In this document: positions 34,354 through 43,952 of the stretch, in pieces
Numbering within the stretch: the first letter of the stretch is position 1
Layout: each line of letters opens with the position of its first letter
Assembly: GCA_049604415.1 (NCBI GenBank)
Contig: JBMYTN010000008.1
Location: forward strand, 1-64,000
Length of the DNA: 64,000 bases
Reading direction: 5' to 3'
DNA from: JBMYTN01 sp049604415
GTDB taxonomy: Bacteria; Pseudomonadota; Alphaproteobacteria; Rhodospirillales; Rhodospirillaceae
The notes under the pieces: model-generated
What the model saw: the letters and a program-made list of their open reading frames with translations, nothing else
The model's database searches: none
Told to the model about the DNA's origin: nothing
Program-made: the position numbers and the translations under genes

Positions 34354-36091
34354 CCGGCTGCGCCCGCTGCGGCGCGGGCTTGGACTTGCCTTTGGGGCCT
34401 TGGTTGTCCTGGCCGCACCGCATAGCCCTCTGTCGATCACGACTCCGGCCTGGGCGCAAAGCGACGGTGCGCCGCTGTCCCTATTCCCGCAACCCGACGC
34501 CGCGCCCGGGACGACCGGCCCCGGATCCCCCGGTGCTGGCACTGGGATCCAAGTGCTGCCCGCCGATCCGGTGCTGCGGCCCAGCACCGATGCCTTTCGT
34601 GGCATTGAAGTCCGCGATCTGGGCGGACCCGATCCGGATGCCACCGGCCTGCTGGGCCCGGGCACCGGTGGCTTGGGCCAAGGCATGTGGCAAAGCACCA
34701 GCCAGGATGTGGCCCTAGACCTGCTGCAACGCTTGCCCGTTGCCGCCTCGTCTCGGGCAATGCAGGATTTGATGCGCCGCCTGCTACTCAGCACCGCAAC
34801 CCCGCCGGTGGTGACCCGGCCTGGTCAGGCTGCTGAAGGGGGCATTTTGACCCCGCTGCGCATCGACCGGCTGTTCGCCATGGGCCGCCTGGATGATGTG
34901 GCCCGATTCGTTGCCGCCCTGCCCGCCGACTCCCGGACCCCGGCGCTGGAGCGCCACCGCACCGACGCCCTGCTGCTGGTCGGGCAAACCGATGCGGCTT
35001 GTGAAACCGCCATGGCCGCCAATGAGGAGGATGACGACCCCTATTGGCAAAAGGTTCTGGTGTTCTGCGACCTGCTGGCCGGTCGGGCCGACCAGGCCGC
35101 GCTTGGCATGTCCTTGTTGCGAGAGATGGGCCATGAAGACGGCGTCTTCTTCAAGCTGGCGGAAACCCTAGGCGGTCTGTCCGACAGCCCGCCAAAAACC
35201 GTTGAGGTTCCCGACGCGCTGGTCATCGCGCTCTACCGCGCCACCAATCTGCCGCTGCCTGCGGAATATGCCGAAACCGCTTTGCCCTGGGTTGATCTGG
35301 CGGTCGCCCTGACCGGCTCTGCGGAACCGCTATTGCGCCTGCAAACCGGGGAACGGGCCGAGGCCGCCGGGGCTCTGCCCTCGGACGCCCTGCGCTTCAT
35401 GTATGCGGATATGCCCTTCCCCGAAGAGGCCTATGCCCGTCCCTTAAGCGAAGTCGCCGGTGTCACCAGCCCGGAAAACCGCGCCTTGCTGCTGCAAATG
35501 GCCTCGGACCTGAACAGCGATGCGGAGCGCGCCCGCGCCCTGTCCATCGGGCTCTACACCGCCCGGGCCAGCGGGGCCACGGCCTATCTGACCCTGTCCC
35601 GGGCCTTAGGCCCCCTGATGCGCAGCGTACCGCCGGACCCGCGTCTGACCGCCGATGGCACTGCCCTGGCCCGCGCCCTCTATGCCGCCGATGATCTGGA
35701 CGCCGCTCAGGCCTGGATCGCCGCTCTGACCGTGCATGTGGAAACCAACCGGGTTGTGGCCGATGCCCTGGAAGAGCTGAAGCTGTTCAACGCCATGGCC
35801 GAGGGCCAAACCGTCACCCTGCCTTGGCCGACCCCCCAGGGCGATGGGGAGCCCGGCAGCTTCGATCCGGTGGTTTTGGACCGGCTTTACGAGGCCTCCT
35901 CGCGCGGGGCCGTGGCCGAAACCGTGGCCCTGGCCATGATCGCCATTGGCCCCGGCGGACCCACCGCCGCCCATGGCCAGTCTTTGGATGCCGCCCTGAA
36001 GGCTTTGCATCGGGTCGGTCTGCGCCGGGCTGCTGGTGCCATCGCCTTGGAAGCCGCCCTGACCCGCTGGACCACCAACAGCGCAGATTAA
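34340..36091 (+). CDS. Exported alpha-helical protein of unknown function
   Basis: 583 residues from MTASNRLRPLRRGLG. The signal peptide (basic n-region, hydrophobic GLAFGALVVLAAP, end near PAWAQ) predicts export. After a Gly/Pro/Asp-rich linker (about 35-110) the rest is Ala/Leu-rich with helical hairpins such as RLDDVARFVAALPADSRTPAL and YAADDLDAAQAWIAAL, which looks like a TPR-like repeat protein. No catalytic motif was seen. It overlaps the 44-residue membrane protein upstream and precedes a glyoxalase-fold gene by 25 bp. Confidence 0.8.
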   Translation: MTASNRLRPLRRGLGLAFGALVVLAAPHSPLSITTPAWAQSDGAPLSLFPQPDAAPGTTGPGSPGAGTGIQVLPADPVLRPSTDAFRGIEVRDLGGPDPDATGLLGPGTGGLGQGMWQSTSQDVALDLLQRLPVAASSRAMQDLMRRLLLSTATPPVVTRPGQAAEGGILTPLRIDRLFAMGRLDDVARFVAALPADSRTPALERHRTDALLLVGQTDAACETAMAANEEDDDPYWQKVLVFCDLLAGRADQAALGMSLLREMGHEDGVFFKLAETLGGLSDSPPKTVEVPDALVIALYRATNLPLPAEYAETALPWVDLAVALTGSAEPLLRLQTGERAEAAGALPSDALRFMYADMPFPEEAYARPLSEVAGVTSPENRALLLQMASDLNSDAERARALSIGLYTARASGATAYLTLSRALGPLMRSVPPDPRLTADGTALARALYAADDLDAAQAWIAALTVHVETNRVVADALEELKLFNAMAEGQTVTLPWPTPQGDGEPGSFDPVVLDRLYEASSRGAVAETVALAMIAIGPGGPTAAHGQSLDAALKALHRVGLRRAAGAIALEAALTRWTTNSAD

Positions 36092-36116
36092 TTAAGCCAT
36101 AACCTTGGAGGCCCCC

Positions 36117-36512
36117 ATGCCCACCGGTTTGCGTTCCATGCCCATCCTTCCGGCACGCGATGTGGACCGGGCAGTCGCCTTTTGGGTGGAAAAACTGACC
36201 TTCTCCATCGGCAATGTCTGGCGCGATGACCAAGATAACAGCGCCGTGTTTGGCATTGTCGATCTGGGCACCATCACCATCGGCTTGCAAAAGATCGAGG
36301 ACTGGACCGCCCATCAGGGCACCGTGGCCTATCTCTATGTTGATGACGCCAAGGCCCTGGCCGAGCAGATCAAAGCCAATGGGGTGGCCCTGCGCCATGA
36401 GCCCCATGAAACCTTTTATGGCGTGCTGGAGTTCGATCTGGTGACCGAGGACGGCCATGTGATCGCCTTTGGCCAGGATCTCAATCCCGGTCCCGCCGGG
36501 CCGGGGCTTTAG
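36117..36512 (+). CDS. VOC-fold protein (glyoxalase/bleomycin-resistance type)
   Basis: 131 residues from MPTGLRSMPI (GGAG 9 nt upstream). One VOC module: MPILPARDVDRAVAFWVEKLTF, then a long central strand set and DLVTEDGHVIAFGQDL at the end. The sequence resembles bleomycin-resistance-like proteins, which bind and sequester the drug, but many relatives have other roles. It lies 4 bp before xerD. Confidence 0.86.
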   Translation: MPTGLRSMPILPARDVDRAVAFWVEKLTFSIGNVWRDDQDNSAVFGIVDLGTITIGLQKIEDWTAHQGTVAYLYVDDAKALAEQIKANGVALRHEPHETFYGVLEFDLVTEDGHVIAFGQDLNPGPAGPGL

Positions 36513-36516
36513 GGAG

Positions 36517-37494
36517 ATGACCGCGTCTCCAGACAGGTCCTCCGCCCTGCTGGTGGAGCGCTTTCTGGAGATGATGGCCGCCGAACGGGGTGCCGCAGCC
36601 CGCACCCTGGAGGCCTATGGCCGGGATCTGGATGACTTTTCCGGCTTCCTCGCCAACCGAAGCCGGGCCCCCGCCACCGCAGACGCGGAAGCCGTGCGGG
36701 CCTATGTCCAGGCTCTGGCCAGTGCGGGCTATGCCCCGCGCACCCAGGCCCGGCGGCTATCTTGCCTGCGCCGGTTTTATCGCTTCTTGGTCGCCGAACG
36801 GGTCCGGGAGGATGACCCAACCTCCAAGCTCGACTCGCCCCGCCTTGGACGGCCTTTGCCGAAATATCTCAATGAAACCGAGGTCAACGCCTTGCTCCAG
36901 GCGGTCCAGGCCTTGGACAGCCCGCGCCGGGAACGGACCGCTGCGCTGCTGGAGATCCTGTATTCCGCCGGTTTGCGGGTTTCGGAGCTGGTCACCCTGC
37001 CCCTGGCCAGCGCCATAAGGGTGCCGGACATGCTGACCGTGCGCGGCAAGGGCGATAAGGAACGTCTGGTGCCGTTGGGTGGCCCGGCGCGGGAGGCCCT
37101 GGCGGCCTATCTGGCGGTCCGCGATCAGTTTTTGGCCAAGGCCGGTCCGGCCCGGAGCCGAGGCCAAAAATTGCTGTTCCCCTCCCGGGGTCGGGGCGGC
37201 GCGCTGACCCGGGATGGGGTGGCGAAAATGCTCGATGATCTGGCCCTGAAGGCCGGGATCGACCCCAGCCGGGTCTCGCCCCATGTGCTGCGCCATTCCT
37301 TTGCCTCCCATATGCTGGCCCATGGGGCTGATCTGCGCGGGGTGCAAACCCTTTTGGGCCATGCGGACATCGCCACCACCCAGATCTATACCCATGTCCA
37401 GGAGGACCGGCTGACCAAGCTGGTTTCCGGCGGCCACCCGCTGGCCCAGGCCGCAAAGGCGAAAACAAGGATGAAGACGGGGCGGAATTCGTGA
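36517..37494 (+). CDS. xerD: Tyrosine recombinase XerD (XerC/D family)
   Basis: 325 residues from MTASPDRSS. The N-terminal SAM-like core-binding domain (about 10-95) precedes the catalytic domain with AGLRVSEL (first Arg), KGDKERLVPL (Lys in the beta-hairpin), HVLRHSFASHML (H-x-x-R), LLGHADIATTQIYTHV (His and catalytic Tyr). All active-site residues are present. XerCD resolves chromosome dimers at dif; XerC is not in the window, so which of the pair this is rests on the SHML/LGHADI pattern. The start is uncertain as an AGGGAG directly abuts the ATG. Confidence 0.93.
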   Translation: MTASPDRSSALLVERFLEMMAAERGAAARTLEAYGRDLDDFSGFLANRSRAPATADAEAVRAYVQALASAGYAPRTQARRLSCLRRFYRFLVAERVREDDPTSKLDSPRLGRPLPKYLNETEVNALLQAVQALDSPRRERTAALLEILYSAGLRVSELVTLPLASAIRVPDMLTVRGKGDKERLVPLGGPAREALAAYLAVRDQFLAKAGPARSRGQKLLFPSRGRGGALTRDGVAKMLDDLALKAGIDPSRVSPHVLRHSFASHMLAHGADLRGVQTLLGHADIATTQIYTHVQEDRLTKLVSGGHPLAQAAKAKTRMKTGRNS

Positions 37495-38684
37495 ACGGAA
37501 CCAGTTTGCCCAAAGGCCTGCTGATCCTGGTGCTGGGCTTGGCCCTGATGCTGCCGCTCGGCCTTGCCCCGGTCCAGGCCGAGGAGACCGCCTTGGTCAT
37601 CGATGCGGATCTGGGCGCGGTGCTCCATGCCCGGCGGCCCAATCAACGGATCCCTCCGGCCTCCTTGACCAAAATGATGACCGCCTATGTGGTGTTCGAA
37701 GGCTTAAAAGCGGGCACCTATCGCCTGTCGGACCGAGTCGAAATCTCGGCCACCGCCCGCAATGCCCGCCCGGTGAAAATCGGCTTTGCCGCCGGGGCGG
37801 ATATCGCGCTGGGCGATGCCCTCAAGGCCTTGATTGGGCGCTCGGCCAATGATGTGGCGGTGGCGCTGGCGGAGTTTGTCGCCGGGGACGAGGCCACCTT
37901 TGCTGCCTATATGACCCGGACCGCCCACCGGCTGGGCATGAGCCGCACCACCTTCAAAACCGCCAATGGCCTGCCCGCCGACGGCCAATACACCACCGCC
38001 CATGACATGGCCGTGCTGGCCCAGGCGCTGATCCGGGACCATCCCGGGCTGTATCGCTATTTGTCCCTGAAAAGCTTCCGCTTTAATGGCGGCACCATGG
38101 GCTCGATCAATGCGGTGCTGAGGGTTTATCCCGGTGCCGATGGCCTGAAGACCGGCTTTACCTGCGCCTCGGGCTATAATCTGGTCGCCTCGGCGGTCCG
38201 CGACGGGCGGCGGTTGATCGGGGTGGTGCTCGGCAATCCCACCGGTCCGACCCGGACCCATAAAATGAGCGCTTTGCTCGATCAGGCCTTCGCGCAGCCC
38301 CTCTCGGAGCGCATGGAGTGGCTCGACCGCATCACCCCGACCGCCACCACGCCAAACCCGAAGCCGATTGACAACACCCAGCGGACCCCGGCTTGTGGCG
38401 CGGGCGGGGTGTCGGGCTATGCGGTGGATATTGGCATCAGCCGCTCCGGTGGCCGGGCCGCAGCCATCGCCGAGCAAGGCGCGGGGGTCTATGGCGGGGT
38501 GCCCTATATCGTCAAAACCGCTTCGGGCGGGTTGGTGCGCTGGAAAGCCTATGTCGGCGGCTTGGAAGGGGCCACCGCCCGGACCATCTGCCGCCAGCGC
38601 CGCGCCCGGGGGCAATGGTGCTTGGTGCGCACCCCGTCCATGGTCGCTGCCGATTTCCGCTCCGGCGCGCGGATAAGACGGTAA
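37491..38684 (+). CDS. D-alanyl-D-alanine carboxypeptidase (PBP5/6-like) with C-terminal SPOR-like domain
   Basis: 397 residues from a GTG overlapping the xerD stop (GTGA). Signal peptide ends near PVQA-EETALV. Penicillin-binding motifs are complete: SLTK (SxxK), SAN (SxN) and KTG in GLKTGFTCASG. The C-terminal 100 residues (VSGYAVDIGISRSGGRAAAIAE...) look like a SPOR domain that binds denuded peptidoglycan, in the arrangement of several alphaproteobacterial D,D-carboxypeptidases. It trims the terminal D-Ala of stem peptides in the periplasm. Confidence 0.93.
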   Translation: MNGTSLPKGLLILVLGLALMLPLGLAPVQAEETALVIDADLGAVLHARRPNQRIPPASLTKMMTAYVVFEGLKAGTYRLSDRVEISATARNARPVKIGFAAGADIALGDALKALIGRSANDVAVALAEFVAGDEATFAAYMTRTAHRLGMSRTTFKTANGLPADGQYTTAHDMAVLAQALIRDHPGLYRYLSLKSFRFNGGTMGSINAVLRVYPGADGLKTGFTCASGYNLVASAVRDGRRLIGVVLGNPTGPTRTHKMSALLDQAFAQPLSERMEWLDRITPTATTPNPKPIDNTQRTPACGAGGVSGYAVDIGISRSGGRAAAIAEQGAGVYGGVPYIVKTASGGLVRWKAYVGGLEGATARTICRQRRARGQWCLVRTPSMVAADFRSGARIRR

Positions 38685-38709
38685 CAATCCAGCACAGCAG
38701 TCTAGCGGC

Positions 38710-41685
38710 TCAGGGCGCGTGGGACGGGATGGTGAGGGTAAAGGTGCTGCCTTGGCCGACCACGGAGTCCACCGTGACCCGACCGCCCAAGGTCACCGTG
38801 GCAATGTTATAGACGATGTTCAGCCCCAGGCCGGAGCCGCCCTGGCCCCGCTTGGTGGTGAAAAACGGATCAAATACCTGTCTTAAATGCTCTGCCGGAA
38901 TCCCGATGCCATTGTCGCGGATCTGCAGGGTCACCATGCCGCTTAAGACATCGCCGTCCCTCCTTTCGGCCAATTCGAGGGCCGTGGGTTTGGCCTCAAA
39001 GCTTGCCGAGATCTGGATCAGACCGGCTTTAACCGCCTCTTCGGAGGTGGTGATAAAGGCATGGGTCAGGGCGTTCATGATCAGATTGGTCACCAGCTGG
39101 GACAAGGAGCCCGGATAGCCGTCAATCAGAATGCCGCGCGGGCAATCGGTTTCGATCTCCACCGCCGTATGGCGCAGGGACGGACCCAAGCTGAGCAGCA
39201 GTTCCTCCAGATAGGGGCCGAGCTCAAAGGTCCGGCGTGAATCGCTGGTCTGGTCAACGGCGACTTGCTTGAAGCTGTGGATCAGGTCCGCGGCCCGGGT
39301 GATGTTGGAATAGATCATGGTCGTGGCTTCGCGGCTGAGATCCAAATAGGTCTGGAAATCAGAGCGCTTCAGTTTGCCCTCGCCCAGCAGCGCCAGCAGG
39401 CTGTCGGTGCGCTCGGACAAATGGGTCGCCGCCGTCAGCACAATGCCGACCGGGGTGTTGATCTCATGGGCCACCCCGGCAACCAGTCCCCCCAACGAGG
39501 CCATTTTTTCCGACTGGACCAGGGTTTCCTGGGCCTCGCGCAGATCGCGCAGGGCGTCCTCCGCATTCTCCCGCGCCTCGCGCAAGCCATCTTCCAGGGA
39601 TTTGCGCTGGGTGATGTCGCCGCAACTGCCGACCATGCGATAGGCTCGGCCCCAGGCGTCCCGGCTGCAAATGCCATATTGCCGCAGCCAGACATAATTG
39701 CCGCCATGGGGCTGGAAGCGATATTCGCAGACAAAACGCAGGGTCAGCCCTTTCAAATGCGCCCGCAGCGCCGCGCCATAAGCGGGCAGATCATCGGGGT
39801 GGATGCGGCTCATCCAGGTGTCCGAGGTCACATCCTCGGTGGTCGCATTGATGATCTGCATCAGCCGGGCTGACAGGGTCACCAGCCCGCTGCCCATTTC
39901 CCATTCATAAACCCCGTCATTGATCGCCCGGAGCGCCTGGGCATAGCGCTCCTCACTCTCTTTCAGCGCCCGTTGGGTTGCCTCCCGGTCGGTGACATCG
40001 CGCAGCAGCGCCACGGCAAAGGGCTCGCCGCCCAGATTGACCGAGGAAAACGACACCTCGGCGGGGAACAGGCCGCCATCGGTCCGGCGGGCAACCAGGC
40101 GGGAAAAACTATCCGGACGACCACTGCCGAGCCCGACCAGCCGTTCGCCATGCAGAAACAGATCGGTCAGGTTCATGGTCACCGGCAGGGTGCTGTCCAG
40201 GCCGAACAGCTGCCGGGCGGCGGGGTTGGCCGAGGTGATGGCCAGGGTGTCCCCGGCAAAGGTGACAATGGCATCCCGGGCCGAGCGGATCACCGCATCG
40301 GATTTGGCCACCGCCTTTTGCAGAGAGTCGAGCACCCGATTGAACCGGGCAGCGATCTGGCCGACCTCGGTGAAGGGCTCGACCCGGAGCCGGAAGGTCG
40401 GATCGCCACTGCGCGATTGGGCCTCCAGATCCTGGAACAGATCGACCATATCGGTGGTCGCGCCATGTTCGGAGATGTTCAGGCCCCGGTCTTCGTCATC
40501 GGGGTCGACCCGCAGCGGGCTGATTTTGTTCACCGCCCAGATCACCAGATAGGCCATGGGGAAGGTCCAGAGCGCACAAAGCACAACCCCGGTGGCCTGA
40601 ACCGAGATCTGCTCGACCATGCTCAGGCCGGTGCCCAGCTTTTCCGCATCGCCAAAAAAGGCCACCGCCATGGTGCCCCAAATGCCCGGGGCCAAATGGG
40701 TCGGGACCGCGCCGATCACATCATCCAGCTTCAGGCGCAACAAGAGGTTGGAGCAGGCAATCATCACCAGACCGCCCACCGCACCGATCAGCACCGAGTC
40801 TGCGGCGGAGACCGCATGGGCGTTGGCCGTGATCGCCACCAGCCCGGCAATGGCTCCGTTCAGGATCGGGGCCAGCTCCGGCTTGCCGACCCGCAGTACG
40901 GAATAGGCTCCGGCGGCCAGGGAGCCTGCGGCCCCGGCGATCACCGTATGGACGATGATGGCGGGCACTTGGTCGTTCAAGGCCAAGGTGCTGCCGCCAT
41001 TAAAGCCAAACCAGCCGAGATAAAGCAGCAGAACCCCCAGCACGGCCAGGGGTTGGTTATGGCCATGGATCGGCACCAAGGTGCCGTCGGGGGCAAAGCG
41101 ACCTTGGCGCGGCCCGACGACAATGATCGCGGCCAGGGCCAACCAGCCGCCCACCGAATGCACCACGGTGGATCCAGCGAAATCGACAAAACCCATTTGC
41201 AGCAGGAACCCGGCGGGTGCGCCCGCCTCCTCGCCCAGCAGCACATTGCCGGGGGAGCCGGGGTTCCAGGCCCAATGGCCAAACAGCGGGTAGAGCAGGC
41301 CTGCGGTCAGGACCGCGACCACCACATAGCCAATGAAGCGGGTCCGCTCCGCCGCTGCGCCGGACATGATGGTGGCCGCAGTGGTGCAGAACATGGCTTG
41401 GAACAGGAAAAACACATCGCGGGAGGCATTTTCCCCGGTGGGGAACAGGAACTGATCGGTGCCGAACCAGCCGCCATAGGAGCTGCCGAACATCAGGCCA
41501 AAGCCGATGGCCCAGAACACCAGGACGGCGATGACAAAATCGGCCATGTTTTTCACGGCGACATTGATGCTGTTTTTCGCCCGGGTGCTGCCGGATTCCA
41601 GGCAGGTAAAGCCCGCTTGCATCAGGAACACCAGCCCGGCGCAGAGCAGCAACCAGAGGATATCCTGTAGCGGGGCGTCGGTCAT
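38710..41685 (-). CDS. Ammonium transporter (Amt) fused to a two-PAS sensor histidine kinase
   Basis: 991 residues from MTDAPLQDIL; the start is set by the Amt N-terminus. The Amt domain (about 1-415) has eleven predicted helices, TCLESGSTRAKNS, twin-His candidates in TVVHSVGGW and AVPTHLAPG, and the GIWGT stretch. HAMP-like linker (about 440-490), PAS (about 495-610) and PAS_3 (about 625-740) follow. HisKA has VAHEINTP (phospho-His 740), N-box LIMNALTHAF and G boxes DNGIGIP and GGSGLGLNIV. Amt-HK fusions couple ammonium binding to a kinase (known from Kuenenia Amt5). No receiver is attached and no response regulator lies next to it. Confidence 0.95.
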   Translation of the reverse strand: MTDAPLQDILWLLLCAGLVFLMQAGFTCLESGSTRAKNSINVAVKNMADFVIAVLVFWAIGFGLMFGSSYGGWFGTDQFLFPTGENASRDVFFLFQAMFCTTAATIMSGAAAERTRFIGYVVVAVLTAGLLYPLFGHWAWNPGSPGNVLLGEEAGAPAGFLLQMGFVDFAGSTVVHSVGGWLALAAIIVVGPRQGRFAPDGTLVPIHGHNQPLAVLGVLLLYLGWFGFNGGSTLALNDQVPAIIVHTVIAGAAGSLAAGAYSVLRVGKPELAPILNGAIAGLVAITANAHAVSAADSVLIGAVGGLVMIACSNLLLRLKLDDVIGAVPTHLAPGIWGTMAVAFFGDAEKLGTGLSMVEQISVQATGVVLCALWTFPMAYLVIWAVNKISPLRVDPDDEDRGLNISEHGATTDMVDLFQDLEAQSRSGDPTFRLRVEPFTEVGQIAARFNRVLDSLQKAVAKSDAVIRSARDAIVTFAGDTLAITSANPAARQLFGLDSTLPVTMNLTDLFLHGERLVGLGSGRPDSFSRLVARRTDGGLFPAEVSFSSVNLGGEPFAVALLRDVTDREATQRALKESEERYAQALRAINDGVYEWEMGSGLVTLSARLMQIINATTEDVTSDTWMSRIHPDDLPAYGAALRAHLKGLTLRFVCEYRFQPHGGNYVWLRQYGICSRDAWGRAYRMVGSCGDITQRKSLEDGLREARENAEDALRDLREAQETLVQSEKMASLGGLVAGVAHEINTPVGIVLTAATHLSERTDSLLALLGEGKLKRSDFQTYLDLSREATTMIYSNITRAADLIHSFKQVAVDQTSDSRRTFELGPYLEELLLSLGPSLRHTAVEIETDCPRGILIDGYPGSLSQLVTNLIMNALTHAFITTSEEAVKAGLIQISASFEAKPTALELAERRDGDVLSGMVTLQIRDNGIGIPAEHLRQVFDPFFTTKRGQGGSGLGLNIVYNIATVTLGGRVTVDSVVGQGSTFTLTIPSHAP

Positions 41686-41878
41686 AGGGATGCTCCAAGG
41701 GCATGCCGGGAGAAACGGAGCGGCGAGTTTACGCCGGGCTATCCCCTTGGGAAAAAGGAATGTTGTGCACAGCCGAAGATTTTCCGCCGGTAATGTGGAC
41801 AATCAGATACGCTTGGCGCGGGGTGATGTCTTGTCATGGGGCGCGGATGACACTATTTTCCGGCCTCCTGCATGGGAT

Positions 41879-41953
<75 letters not shown>

Positions 41954-42319
41954 TTTTTATGATCTCACGGACATCGCTAAAGCTCTGTCCTCCGCCAAGA
42001 AAATTGTGGGAGGTGGGCCATAAGGCCCGGCACCCCTTGGGCGCTTTGATGCACCTCGAGTTCAAACGTCGTCCGTTTCGGTGCACCAGTATTTTCGATA
42101 ACTCAAGACATATTATTCACTCGGCTCTTTCAAAAAACTTCGGAAGCCAGAAACGCGCTAACGCATCTTCAGCCGAACTGGGTCCAGCTCGGCTGAAGAT
42201 GCTGTGATAAGTAAGGTTAGGGCCTATGCCACATTGCAATCGACGCGAAGTTCGCCATAACCCTTTGTATTATCGCATTTTCGAACCGCCGAACCGGAGC
42301 CATTTCGGCTGAAAAGGCT
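41954..42319. other. 366-bp intergenic region with palindromic elements
   Basis: Downstream of tRNA-Thr and facing the end of a minus-strand gene. It holds a GATCTCACG motif at 41961, a GGGCCATAAGGCCCGG hairpin at 42015-42030 and two larger palindromes (42163-42202, 42280-42322). No gene was recognised. Confidence 0.5.
42163..42202. repeat. Palindrome, GCATCTTCAGCCGAA...TTCGGCTGAAGATGC type
   Basis: A near-perfect 40-bp inverted repeat around CTGGGTCCAG. The core (TTCGGCTGAA) recurs at 42304-42313 and 45276-45285 inside similar palindromes, always with GCTC(T) or GC close by, which suggests a mobile or repetitive palindromic element. Confidence 0.65.
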
Positions 42320-42322
42320 CTA
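42280..42322. repeat. Imperfect palindrome of the same TTCGGCTGAAAA-GCTCT family
   Basis: It ends TTTCGGCTGAAAAGGCTCTAG and contains an imperfect partner arm CCGCCGAACCGGA. It overlaps the stop region of the acidic-protein gene by three bases. Confidence 0.5.
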
Positions 42323-43399
42323 GAAAAACATATCGTTATCGGCGATAGCCCCTTGAACAATGATCGGCGGCGCATCTGCCAAGGTATCGGCATAGCCATC
42401 GCTACCCTTGCCGTCTTGGCCGAAAAGCACATCCTTGAACAGTCCTTTGGGACCGGCACCAGTCCCATGCGCTTCGACCGGATCGATGTCTGGACGCTGG
42501 TGATCCCTGACCACGCTCTCCGGGGCGTCAATCTTGACATTATAGTCCTTGAGTAGAGGGTCACTGTCCGGCTTGAAGACACCATTCAGCACAAACCCGT
42601 CCACCTTGGCCTCATTGTCGAGCACTCCAGGGCGAACGTCAGGCAGAGCTCCAAGGTCAGAGGGCTGATCTACCGATGGCGGGGTCGGACGACCACCGCC
42701 ATCGTCTTCGGGGCCAGGGCGATCACTGTTATCTCCGTAAGGATCTTGCTGGTCCTGTTCCGCTAACCTTTCATGTTTGGCGGCTTCCTTGCCATGCCCC
42801 GCTGCCTTTTCATATAGCTTGTTGGCAGCCTCCAAGGTTTTGGGATCGTTGGTGGTTTCAAACTCGCGCATGAGCTTGCCGGCCTCGGTTTCGGCTTCGT
42901 GCTGGAGCTCACGCTGCGTTTTCGCAGTCTCTTCCATCAACTTTTGCAGATACACTTTGGCTTCGGCGCTGGTCTCCGGTGTTTTGGTCTCTTTATCCTG
43001 GGCCGGATCATCGCTATCCATACCGCCCTTACCAATCTGCGGGCCATCATCCTGACCAAACAGAGAGCCTGGACCGCCTTCCCATTGATCTACACCACTC
43101 CGCTCCAGGCCTGGTTTGTCGACCACGTCCGGCCCCCCAGAGCCAAAACGTTCACCGAGCCCCGCCTTACCACGGAAGTCTTCAAACCCGTCCAGACCGT
43201 TGGCCAATTCCTTGGCCTCAATGTCGTCGGCAGCGCGCTCAAACTTATCCGGATCGACGCCCAAATCTTTGGTCGTATTTTCCACATTAGGTGCTGAAAC
43301 CAGATCTTCAGAAGCACCTGAAGCCCCGAATACTTTTTTCCCCACAGTATCAGTGAAGTTATCAACGCCCTTTTCGTCGTTCTGCATCCAGGTAAACAT
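42320..43399 (-). CDS. Acidic Asp/Gly-rich protein of unknown function
   Basis: 359 residues from MFTWMQNDEKG, chosen because AAGGAG lies 9 nt upstream; an ATG eight codons earlier is possible. I recognise no family. The middle (about 150-230) has Glu/Lys/Gln heptad-like helices (LQKLMEETAKTQRELQHEAE); the rest is rich in Asp, Gly and Pro and looks disordered. There is no signal peptide or membrane helix, and it ends IADNDMFF. A CRP/FNR-like palindrome lies about 80 bp upstream. Lower GC than the core genes and repeats on its right suggest an acquired or fast-evolving gene. Confidence 0.65.
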   Translation of the reverse strand: MFTWMQNDEKGVDNFTDTVGKKVFGASGASEDLVSAPNVENTTKDLGVDPDKFERAADDIEAKELANGLDGFEDFRGKAGLGERFGSGGPDVVDKPGLERSGVDQWEGGPGSLFGQDDGPQIGKGGMDSDDPAQDKETKTPETSAEAKVYLQKLMEETAKTQRELQHEAETEAGKLMREFETTNDPKTLEAANKLYEKAAGHGKEAAKHERLAEQDQQDPYGDNSDRPGPEDDGGGRPTPPSVDQPSDLGALPDVRPGVLDNEAKVDGFVLNGVFKPDSDPLLKDYNVKIDAPESVVRDHQRPDIDPVEAHGTGAGPKGLFKDVLFGQDGKGSDGYADTLADAPPIIVQGAIADNDMFF

Positions 43400-43952
43400 T
43401 GCTCTAATCTCCTTCTGAGCCAAGCATTTGTCTGCGATGATTTAAAGATTAGTGTCATTTACCGGGTTGCGAAGTGATGTTAATCACATGAGGACATATT
43501 TTTGGTATTGGAGCCGCGAATGACCGCCAAGGCCAATAATTAGGCCGTGAACTCATAAACGGAACGGATTTTGGGAGGAATGAAAACATTGGTGGAACAG
43601 GAGGGAAAACGCAGGAAATGTGGTGCATTTTCAAGGTTTTCCGACGCATTCGTCCGGTGTTTTTACCCTCTCCGCAGGACTGCAAATTGGCGTCATCCTA
43701 TGGCGTTAAGGGACATTGACCGGGCCACCAGCCCGATCTTCGCCCCTTGCCTGATAGGATTTAGCCAATGTAGCAGCCAAAAACGTCTCATTTATGAGTC
43801 CACACCCTAAGTCAAATGGCGTGGAAAGGTGACGCACCAACTAGCCACCAAAACAAACCGAAGCAGAGTGAAATGAGAACCCGATCACTGGAAGGTTCTG
43901 ATCATTTAGGTACTACTTGTAATGTGATGGTCATTGCCAAACAGTGCCATTT
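43400..43952. other. 553-bp intergenic region, no gene supported
   Basis: It lies between two minus-strand genes and must hold the promoter of the acidic-protein gene; a CRP/FNR-like site is at 43474-43487. A plus-strand frame at 43571-43810 lacks any family pattern or ribosome-binding site and is not called. Nothing else was seen. Confidence 0.45.
43474..43487. promoter_or_regulatory. CRP/FNR-type palindrome GTGA-N6-TCAC
   Basis: GTGATGTTAATCAC forms a perfect half-site pair (GTGA / TCAC) with 6-nt spacing, extended to AGTGA...TCACA. It lies 75-88 bp upstream of the acidic-protein start. The regulator is unknown; a chance match is possible. Confidence 0.45.

Noticed and set aside
43571..43810. 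79-codon plus-strand frame in the accessory region
   Set aside because: No ribosome-binding site, unlikely composition (Arg/Cys/Phe) and no family pattern.
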